DNA of 5,900 bases from DASVEE01 sp036399695 (GTDB taxonomy: Bacteria > Acidobacteriota > Thermoanaerobaculia > Gp7-AA8), in assembly GCA_036399695.1 (NCBI GenBank), contig DASWMP010000298.1:1-5900 (forward strand). The letters run 5' to 3'. A program made the translations under genes and the position numbers. Of this stretch, positions 1 through 5,900 are shown piece after piece. The notes below the pieces were generated by a model. It did no database searches, had not been told where the DNA came from, and was given only the letters and a program-made list of their open reading frames with translations. Positions within the stretch are counted from its first letter, which is position 1. Each line of letters begins with the position of its first letter.

Positions 1-24
1 GCTCTGCTACACGTGTAAAAGAGC
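1..24. repeat. Second dyad: interrupted 24-bp palindrome
   Basis: GCTCT (1-5) pairs with AGAGC (20-24) around the perfect 10-bp palindrome TACACGTGTA (8-17). It shares bases 23-24 with the adjacent GC hairpin, so the two structures would compete. The paired-dyad arrangement resembles REP/BIME-type elements; the element may continue left of the window. Confidence 0.4.
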
Positions 25-47
25 GGTGGCGTTCGCCACCGCACTCC
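16..47 (-). terminator. Candidate Rho-independent terminator after the acetyltransferase
   Basis: Read on the minus strand, 18 bases after the acetyltransferase stop, a perfect 9-bp stem GCGGTGGCG/CGCCACCGC (23-31 with 34-42) is followed at once by TCTTTTA. The formal loop is two bases, so in practice 8 bp would close a four-base loop. A GC-rich stem with a short U tract fits an intrinsic terminator ending the operon. The same sequence recurs inverted at the right end of the window, upstream of a gene start, so it may instead be a dispersed hairpin element that happens to terminate here. Confidence 0.5.
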
Positions 48-51
48 GAGA
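26..51 (-). repeat. REP-like hairpin element, left copy
   Basis: Positions 26-51 match the reverse complement of 5875-5900 at 25 of 26 bases; the only mismatch is 48 against 5878. The core GTGGCG-TT-CGCCAC is itself a dyad. The left copy extends into the rest of the hairpin and U-rich tract, while the right copy is cut by the window edge. No transposase is nearby. Confidence 0.6.
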
Positions 52-59
52 TCCGACTC

Positions 60-917
60 TCACAACAGGTCGCAGTGCAGCATGAGCTCGCGCCGGATGG
101 CCATGGGTGTGAGCCCGTGCTCCGCGAGCACCTGCTGCAGCTCGCTGTCCTGCGGCTCGGCCAGCAGCGTCACCTGCCGCCCGGGGAACATATCCCCGGC
201 GGCGGCCAGCAGCGTGGCCACGCATTCCGGCTTGCCGGCGATGTCCAGGATGCGCAGCTCGTCCGATCCTTCGGGCTCGCAGATGAGCGCGGCGCTGCAG
301 CGGCCGTCGGCTTCGATGGTCAGGCCTTGCGAGCGGCGCGTGAGCGTGCGGCTGATGGTCGTCATCTCGCGGCGCCAGGGCCAGGTGCGGCCGCAGCGGA
401 GGCTCTGGATGTGCGCGACGAGCGTCTCGGGATTGTGCTGCGTCACGTTGGCGGAGGCGCGCCGCTTGGCGATCGTGCCGCCGAGGTCGACGACCACGCG
501 CGACGTGGCAAAGCCGATCTGCTCGAAGAGCTTCGCGGCCCAGTTGTAGATCAGCACCTCCACCTGCACGCTGCCGAGCGCCGACTCGCGGGCCACGAGC
601 ATCTGCGCGTCGAGGAGCATCGAGCCATAGCCATGGCGGCGGAAGCGGGGGACGACGCCGAAGGCGCCGATCCAGCCGCGTGCGCCGCGGACGCCGAAGA
701 GCGACAGGCCGATGAATTCGCCCGCCTCGTTCTCCAGCACGATGGAGCGGTCCAGATCGATGTCGTGCATCGCCGACCAGGCCCAGACGCCGTGCGGGGA
801 GACGTCCGCTTCGAGCGGGGACTCGGCCACCGCTTCGGTCCAGAGCTGCTGGAGGCGGGGCAACGCATAGCTGCTGGCGTGACGGACACGGGTGGGGATC
901 ATGGTCGTTGTGCTCAT
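60..917 (-). CDS. GNAT-family N-acetyltransferase, probably tandem GNAT
   Basis: Predicted cytoplasmic acetyl-CoA-dependent acyltransferase of 285 aa; the acceptor substrate is unknown. The N-terminal half is a recognisable GNAT domain. Motif A spans about residues 81-102, with V88-V89-P90 on the beta strand and the pyrophosphate-binding R93-R94-H95-G96-Y97-G98 loop. A motif-B-like stretch ends in KLFEQIGF near 129-136. The remaining ~145 residues (from about 140) have no clear acetyl-CoA loop but the size and beta-rich look of a second, degenerate GNAT fold, as in tandem GNAT proteins; this is inference. The ATG at 915-917 is chosen because it overlaps the kinase stop (ATGA) and has GGAG seven bases upstream; Met6 (900-902) is an alternative. 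The overlap implies co-translation with the kinase, but nothing shows that the enzyme acts on the pump or the regulator. It is the last gene before a terminator-like hairpin. Confidence 0.85.
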   Translation of the reverse strand: MSTTTMIPTRVRHASSYALPRLQQLWTEAVAESPLEADVSPHGVWAWSAMHDIDLDRSIVLENEAGEFIGLSLFGVRGARGWIGAFGVVPRFRRHGYGSMLLDAQMLVARESALGSVQVEVLIYNWAAKLFEQIGFATSRVVVDLGGTIAKRRASANVTQHNPETLVAHIQSLRCGRTWPWRREMTTISRTLTRRSQGLTIEADGRCSAALICEPEGSDELRILDIAGKPECVATLLAAAGDMFPGRQVTLLAEPQDSELQQVLAEHGLTPMAIRRELMLHCDLL

Positions 918-2236
918 CGCGATTCTCCGGCTTGCCGCAGCGCCGGCAGCCGCAGGCGGGCTTCGCAGCCCCCTTCGCTCCGGTTCTGCAGCAGTAGATT
1001 TCCGTTGTGGGCTTCTGCGATCTGACGCGACAGGACGAGACCGATTCCGGTGCCGCCCGGCTTCGTCGTGAAGAAAGGAACGAAGAGGTTGAGGCTCCCG
1101 GAGAGGCCGGGTCCTTCGTCGGCGACGAGCAGCTCGACCGCGCCGTCGCGGACGCTCCACGTCACCGTGACGCTGCCGCCCGTCTCGAGCGACGCATCGA
1201 CGCCGTTTTGAATGAGATTGATCAGCGCCTGCTCGAGCTGATCGGCGTCGGCCATGACGACGGCGTGCGGCCCCTGCTCGACGGCCACCGGCAACTGGTA
1301 GCCGAGCGCGGCGACGCGGCGGACGATGGATGCGACGTCGACCGGTGCGAAGGAAGGGCGGGGGAGGCGGGCGAGGCGCGCGTAGGCCTGCGTGAAGCGG
1401 GTCAGCGCTTCGGCGCGTGAGGCGATGACGTTGAGGCCGCGCCTGGCGTCGTCGCGCCAGTCGGAGGGAAGCGGGTCGAGCTCGACGACGCGCTGCAGGC
1501 TGGTGGCGATCGACTTGATCGGGGCGAGCGAGTTGTTCAGCTCATGCCCGAGGACGCGCACCAGACGCTGCCAGGCGAAGAGCTCCTCGTCGCGCAGCGC
1601 GCGGCTGAGATCGGAGATGACGAGGAAGTGGTGCTCCTTCCCCTTCTCACGGAAGGTGGAGCGGCGGATCGACCACTTGCCGTGGCCGGCGGGGAAGCGC
1701 ATCTCCACGGCGTGCGGCAGCGCGGGAGCGAAGCAGGGCGTCAGCCCCAGCTCATCGACTGTTTTACCGAGGAGCTCGGACGAGCCGAGGAGGCGCTCGC
1801 CGGCGGCATTCGTGAGCTGGAGGCGGCCGTGGTGATCGAAGGCGAAGAGGGCGGCGTCGAGCTGCCCGACGAGAGCGCGGACGAGCGCGGTCGCTTCCAC
1901 GTCGCCGAGACGCTGTTCGCGGAGGGACTCGCCGAGGAGATTGAGCTCGAGGGCCAGCTCGGCGAAGGCGTCTTCATCTTCATGGCCACCGCGGGAGCGA
2001 AGCGAGTAATCGCGCTCGCGCATCGCCGCGACGATGTTCGAGAGCGTGCGCAGCGGATAGGCGACGCGCTGGCGGAGGATCGCCAGCAGGAGCACCGTTG
2101 CGGCGAGCACTGCTCCGCCGATGGAGAGCTGCACGCGGAGCGGGACGTCCAGCAGCGCCAGCAACGCTGCCATGGCTGCGGCCGCCGGCAACACCGCGGC
2201 AATAGCGAGCAAGGTGATGCGCCGTTCGTAGGTCAT
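914..2236 (-). CDS. Membrane sensor histidine kinase (HAMP-PAS-HisKA-HATPase, NtrY/AtoS-like)
   Basis: Inner-membrane sensor kinase of 440 aa, probably partner of the sigma-54 regulator encoded just upstream. Two hydrophobic segments (about 7-29 and 37-54) are separated by only a few residues, so there is almost no periplasmic sensor domain; the signal may be sensed in the membrane, in the cytoplasm or through a partner. A HAMP-like linker follows (about 55-110), then a PAS-like region (about 118-210). The phospho-acceptor is H231 in GHELNNSLAPIKS, the HELNN type found with NtrC-class regulators. The ATPase domain has the N box (N340 to N344), G1 D373-E-G-P-G377, FFTTK at 388-392 and G2 GGTGIGL at 394-400, so the kinase looks catalytically intact. 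No Shine-Dalgarno is visible before the ATG: the bases upstream are the end of the heptad-repeat inverted repeat. The hydrophobic N-terminus nevertheless supports this start. Its stop overlaps the acetyltransferase start by ATGA. Confidence 0.93.
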   Translation of the reverse strand: MTYERRITLLAIAAVLPAAAAMAALLALLDVPLRVQLSIGGAVLAATVLLLAILRQRVAYPLRTLSNIVAAMRERDYSLRSRGGHEDEDAFAELALELNLLGESLREQRLGDVEATALVRALVGQLDAALFAFDHHGRLQLTNAAGERLLGSSELLGKTVDELGLTPCFAPALPHAVEMRFPAGHGKWSIRRSTFREKGKEHHFLVISDLSRALRDEELFAWQRLVRVLGHELNNSLAPIKSIATSLQRVVELDPLPSDWRDDARRGLNVIASRAEALTRFTQAYARLARLPRPSFAPVDVASIVRRVAALGYQLPVAVEQGPHAVVMADADQLEQALINLIQNGVDASLETGGSVTVTWSVRDGAVELLVADEGPGLSGSLNLFVPFFTTKPGGTGIGLVLSRQIAEAHNGNLLLQNRSEGGCEARLRLPALRQAGESR

Positions 2237-2240
2237 GGCG

Positions 2241-2363
2241 GCGTTGTCCGTTGCTCGTTGTCCGTTGTCCGTGGGTGGTCGGTGGTCAGTGGCCGGTGGT
2301 CGGTGCTGCGCACGTTCACCCGGCGGTCCTCACGGACGACGGACAACGTGCAACGGACAACGC
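2241..2363. repeat. 33-bp-arm inverted repeat built of heptamers, between regulator and kinase
   Basis: Arms 2241-2273 and 2331-2363 are reverse complements at 31 of 33 positions (mismatches 2255/2349 and 2266/2338) around a 57-base loop. The left arm and loop are a 7-bp array in constant phase from 2242 to 2304: CGTTGTC, CGTTGCT, CGTTGTC, CGTTGTC, CGTGGGT, GGTCGGT, GGTCAGT, GGCCGGT, GGTCGGT. The right arm carries the same heptamers inverted. The minus-strand mRNA could form a long stem ending four bases before the kinase start codon. It looks non-coding and contains no transposase or terminal duplication that I can see. Confidence 0.8.
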
Positions 2364-2390
2364 GCGCAGTGCGCGAAGCGCGCTGCGCGC
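2362..2390 (-). other. GC-only hairpin directly after the regulator stop codon
   Basis: GCGCGCA (2362-2368) pairs with TGCGCGC (2384-2390), and GCGCG (2371-2375) with CGCGC (2379-2383), giving 12 bp with a 2-base bulge and a 3-base loop. It abuts the regulator stop at 2391. No U tract follows on the minus strand (the next bases are GTTGTCC), so a classical terminator is unlikely. Roles in mRNA 3'-end stability or partial attenuation before the kinase are possible. It shares bases 2362-2363 with the neighbouring inverted repeat. Confidence 0.55.
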
Positions 2391-3751
<1,361 letters not shown>

Positions 3752-3755
<4 letters not shown>

Positions 3756-4456
3756 GCGTTCGTGGACAGAGCGGGTCTGACGTGGAGGCGCGCGTCCTCG
3801 ACGATGCGTCCGTCGAAGAGCTGGATGTTCCGCTCGGCGTACTGCGCGTAGCGGGGGTCGTGTGTGACGATGCAGATGGTGGCGCCGCCGCGATGCAGCT
3901 CGCCGAGGAGGTCCATCACCGCTTCACCGTTGCGGGAGTCGAGGTTGCCGGTCGGCTCGTCCGCCAGCAGCACGGACGGCCGGGTGACGATGGCGCGGGC
4001 CACGGCCACGCGCTGCTGCTGCCCGCCGGAGAGCTGCGCCGGATAATGTTTCGTCCGGTGCACCATGCCGACGCGCTCGAGCGCCTCCCGCACCAGCTTC
4101 TTCCGCTCGCCGCGCGAGACGTCGCGGTAATTGAGCGGCAGCTCGACGTTCTCGTACACCGTGAGATCGCCGATGAGATTGAAGCTCTGGAAGATGAAGC
4201 CGATCTCCTGATTGCGGATGTGCGCCCGCTCCCGCGCCGACAACCGGGCCACGGCGTTCCCGTTCAGCCAGTACCCGCCCCCGCTCGGCGAATCGAGCAG
4301 CCCGAGGATCGACAGCAACGTCGACTTACCCCCGCCCGACGGCCCGGAGATGGAGACGTACTCCCCCTTCGAGATCGTCAGATCGACCCGCGAGAGCGCA
4401 TGCGTCTCGACCTCATCGGTGGTGAAGATTTTGGTGATGTCCTGGAGTTTGATCAC
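3752..4456 (-). CDS. ABC transporter ATP-binding protein, MacB/LolD type
   Basis: Cytoplasmic ATPase subunit of 234 aa, the normal size for the free-standing LolD/FtsE/MacB-NBD group. All ABC motifs are present: Walker A GPSGGGKST at 38-46, Q-loop Q90 in FQSFN, signature LSGGQQQR at 142-149, Walker B LLADEP at 163-168 with catalytic E167, D-loop GNLD at 170-173, and switch H199 in VTHD. The reading frame stays open upstream to an ATG near 4582, but that stretch translates heptad repeats. The GTG at 4454-4456 is chosen because GGAGGGG lies just upstream and family homology starts there. Such ATPases power FtsX/MacB-like permeases working with a periplasmic adaptor; here the adaptor precedes it but no permease is present in the window. 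Its stop overlaps the regulator start by four bases. Confidence 0.93.
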
Positions 4457-4467
4457 TGCCCCTCCGC
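4457..4467 (-). promoter_or_regulatory. Shine-Dalgarno deciding the GTG start of the ATPase
   Basis: The minus strand reads GGCGGAGGGGCA immediately before GTG. The purine-rich GGAGGGG places initiation at 4456 and argues against the much longer upstream reading frame through the repeats. Confidence 0.65.
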
Positions 4468-4469
4468 CC

Positions 4470-4490
4470 GGCCGGTTGTGCCAACCGGCC
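4470..4490. other. Perfect 9-bp hairpin upstream of the ATPase start
   Basis: GGCCGGTTG (4470-4478) and CAACCGGCC (4482-4490) are exact complements around a 3-base loop. On the minus strand it ends a few bases before the GGAGG ribosome-binding site of the GTG start, so it could influence translation initiation or bind a protein. The motif CCGGTTG also recurs at the edge of the neighbouring heptamer array, so it may simply be part of that repeat region. Confidence 0.5.
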
Positions 4491-4493
4491 ACC

Positions 4494-4568
4494 GGTTGTT
4501 GGTTGTTGGTTTTTGGTTGTTGGTAGAACCAACCGCGTCTCGGTTGTCGGTTGTCGGTTGTCGGTTGA
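4494..4568. repeat. Heptameric tandem repeat arrays between adaptor and ATPase
   Basis: Two short 7-bp arrays. Array one, 4494-4528: GGTTGTT, GGTTGTT, GGTTTTT, GGTTGTT, GGTAGAA. Array two, 4541-4568: CGGTTGT three times, then CGGTTGA. A 12-base spacer separates them, and GTTGGT-AGA-ACCAAC (4519-4533) forms a small dyad at the joint. The flank to 4594 is strikingly A-rich on the plus strand for this GC-rich DNA. The rest of the 153-bp spacer holds the GC hairpin at 4470-4490 and the ATPase ribosome-binding site. Confidence 0.8.
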
Positions 4569-4609
4569 AAACCCAAAACCAAAAATTAAAAACGCTTCTC
4601 CGCTTCTGC

Positions 4610-5857
4610 TCACCTCAACCTCACCCTCCCCACCCCGCCCAGCCCGCTCACATCGCTCAGCACCACTTCATCTCCCGCGTGGAGCCCTTCCACGATCTCG
4701 ATCTCGCTGGCGGAGGCGCGGCCGGTGCGGACGGGCACGCGGGTGGCTTCGTCGCCGTCGATGCGGAAGAGGGTGACGCGGCTTCGTTCTTCGACCTGCA
4801 GCGGGCGGGCGACGTGGAGGACGTCGGGGAGGCGTTCGAGCTCGATCACGCCGTCGATCGTCAGGTCCGGCCGCGCGCCCTTCGGGAGCTCCGTGGGGAG
4901 GTATACATCGACCGTGACGGTGCCGTTCACCGCCGCGGGATCAACGCGCATGACGGTGCCGTGAACGGTACCGTTCCGGGTGTCGATGACGACGCGCTGG
5001 CCGTTCTGGACGTCGCGCGCCTGCGTCTCGGCAATGCGCAGCACCGCCTTCAGCCGCTCCGGCTGGGCGATCTTCGCCAGCGTCGTACCGGGTGCGAGCT
5101 GCTGCCCAGCCTGCACCGCCACCTGCTGCACGATCCCGCGGATGCCGGCGCGGACGAACAGGGCATCGCGCTGCTGCGCGCGCAGCGTGGCGGCGGTGCG
5201 GAGCTGATCGACGCGGGCGCGGACCATGGCCACGCGCGTGCGGACCGCGTGCTCCGCCATCGTCACCCGGCGCGCCTCGATCTCCTGCCGCGTGCGCAAC
5301 TCCTCGGCGCGCGTCCGGGCCAGGTCGAGGGCGAGCGACGAGTTGAGCCCCTGCCGCGCCAGCTCTTCCTCGATGCGCAGTTTGCGTTCTGCTTCCTTCG
5401 ATGACGCGCTGACGCTGGCGGCGTTCGCTTTCTGTCCGAGGAGATCGCTCTCCAGCTCGATCGTCCGGCTCTCCAGCTCCGCTTCCGCTGCGGCGAGGGC
5501 CAGACGGGCATCGTCCGCGCTCTGCACCAGCTCCGGATTCGTCAGCTCGACGATCACGTCGTGCGCTTCCACGGCCGTGCCGGGCTGCACGACGATGCGC
5601 TCCACGCGCGCCGCTGTTGGTGACGCGAGCCAGCGGATCTCCAGCGGCGTGAGCACGCCCGTGCCGCGCACTTCGCGCAGCATGGGACCGCGCGTGACGC
5701 GGCCGGTCCAGAGCGTGGCCCGGGAGAGCTCCGGCGCCGCGGGCCGGAGTTGAGACAGGCCCACCGCCGTGGTGGCGACCACCACGAGCGCGATCACTCC
5801 CGCGCCGTAAAGGCGGCGCCGGCGGCGTTGTGCGGTGTCTGTGCGCTGGATGTCCAT
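4610..5857 (-). CDS. Periplasmic adaptor subunit of an efflux/ABC pump (HlyD/MacA-like)
   Basis: Membrane-fusion protein of 415 aa that would link an inner-membrane transporter to an outer-membrane channel. An arginine run (R11-R15) precedes a single hydrophobic anchor (about 18-37), so the rest should face the periplasm. The first lipoyl half is at about 60-108 (RVERIVVQPGTAVEAHD). A long alpha-helical hairpin rich in Glu, Arg and Ala follows at about 113-233. At its tip, L166 and S173 are spaced as in the R-x3-L-x6-S TolC-contact motif, though the arginine (R161) is one place off. The second lipoyl half (about 237-265, GIVQQVAVQAGQQLAPG) is followed by beta-barrel and membrane-proximal domains to the C-terminus (EGLHAGDEVVLS near the end). 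No clear Shine-Dalgarno precedes the ATG at 5855-5857; the ten bases before it are the palindrome GATTGCAATC. Pairing with the MacB-type ATPase suggests export of a drug, peptide or lipid, but the substrate cannot be read from the sequence. Confidence 0.92.
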   Translation of the reverse strand: MDIQRTDTAQRRRRRLYGAGVIALVVVATTAVGLSQLRPAAPELSRATLWTGRVTRGPMLREVRGTGVLTPLEIRWLASPTAARVERIVVQPGTAVEAHDVIVELTNPELVQSADDARLALAAAEAELESRTIELESDLLGQKANAASVSASSKEAERKLRIEEELARQGLNSSLALDLARTRAEELRTRQEIEARRVTMAEHAVRTRVAMVRARVDQLRTAATLRAQQRDALFVRAGIRGIVQQVAVQAGQQLAPGTTLAKIAQPERLKAVLRIAETQARDVQNGQRVVIDTRNGTVHGTVMRVDPAAVNGTVTVDVYLPTELPKGARPDLTIDGVIELERLPDVLHVARPLQVEERSRVTLFRIDGDEATRVPVRTGRASASEIEIVEGLHAGDEVVLSDVSGLGGVGRVRLR

Positions 5858-5867
5858 GATTGCAATC
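5858..5867. promoter_or_regulatory. 10-bp palindrome GATTGCAATC at the adaptor start
   Basis: A perfect palindrome directly touching the adaptor ATG, where a ribosome-binding site would be expected. It could be an operator half or chance. No sigma-54 -24/-12 pair (GG, ten bases, GC) is visible in the 43 bases upstream of the gene, so a promoter, if any, lies beyond the window or is of another type. Confidence 0.2.
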
Positions 5868-5874
5868 GAGCCGG

Positions 5875-5900
5875 TCTTGGAGTGCGGTGGCGAACGCCAC
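5875..5900 (+). repeat. REP-like hairpin element, right copy (cut by window edge)
   Basis: Inverted copy of 26-51 (25 of 26 bases). It begins 18 bases upstream of the adaptor start codon and runs off the window inside the hairpin, so its full extent is not visible. In its own orientation it could terminate transcription arriving on the plus strand from the left, but no plus-strand gene is seen here; a dispersed repeat is more likely. Confidence 0.6.

Noticed and set aside
918..1160. Upstream extension of the acetyltransferase frame
   Set aside because: It lies inside the kinase ATPase domain; the ATGA overlap and GGAG place the start at 917.
2242..2363. CRISPR array
   Set aside because: The repeats are 7 bp with no spacers, the array is inverted on itself, and no cas gene is present.
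4478..4483. TGGCAC on the minus strand as a sigma-54 -24 element
   Set aside because: Ten bases after the GG there is CG rather than GC, with no TTGC-like -12 element, and the motif is explained by the hairpin loop and stem.
4457..4582. Longer N-terminus for the ABC ATPase starting near 4582
   Set aside because: The extension translates heptamer repeats, while a GTG with a strong ribosome-binding site sits where the family usually begins.
4560..4609. Terminator after the adaptor
   Set aside because: T-rich on the minus strand but with no GC stem before it; it looks like degenerate heptamer sequence.
4963..4976. 14-bp perfect palindrome GAACGGTACCGTTC inside the adaptor gene
   Set aside because: It falls on N-G-T-V codons in a conserved beta region that also recurs as NGTV nearby; chance or coding constraint explains it.
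3782..5404. 540-codon plus-strand open frame across ATPase, spacer and adaptor
   Set aside because: Antisense to two well-supported genes and runs through the repeat spacer; low-complexity composition with no motif.

Overview
The window is GC-rich bacterial DNA. All five protein genes lie on the minus strand, so the locus is read from the right end to the left. No gene names a species. The high GC, the family of sigma-54 regulator and HELNN-type kinase, and 7-bp tandem repeats between genes would suit an environmental Acidobacteriota or a similar deep-branching Gram-negative lineage. That placement is an inference. The periplasmic adaptor implies a cell with an outer membrane.

Layout in transcription order: (1) 5855-5900, a short leader holding half of a hairpin repeat; (2) 5857-4610, a MacA/HlyD-type periplasmic adaptor; (3) 4609-4457, a 153-bp spacer with 7-bp repeat arrays and a GC hairpin; (4) 4456-3752, a MacB/LolD-type ABC ATPase with a GTG start; (5) 3755-2391, a sigma-54 response regulator overlapping the ATPase by ATGA; (6) 2390-2237, a 154-bp spacer with a GC hairpin, another 7-bp repeat array and a 33-bp-arm inverted repeat; (7) 2236-914, a membrane histidine kinase; (8) 917-60, a probable tandem GNAT acetyltransferase overlapping the kinase by ATGA; (9) 59-1, a terminator-like hairpin whose sequence returns inverted at the right edge.

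Working model: adaptor and ATPase are two parts of a tripartite ABC export or envelope-stress pump. The kinase and sigma-54 regulator form the two-component system that probably controls it, and the acetyltransferase is co-translated with the kinase. The FtsX/MacB-type permease that the ATPase should drive is not in the window.

The genes belong to known families. The parts that best repay attention are non-coding: inverted copies of one hairpin element at both edges, and heptameric repeats with strong dyads in exactly the two wide spacers. The regulator also carries GAFTDA in place of the usual GAFTGA sigma-54-contact motif. I see no phage, CRISPR, tRNA, rRNA or transposase gene.
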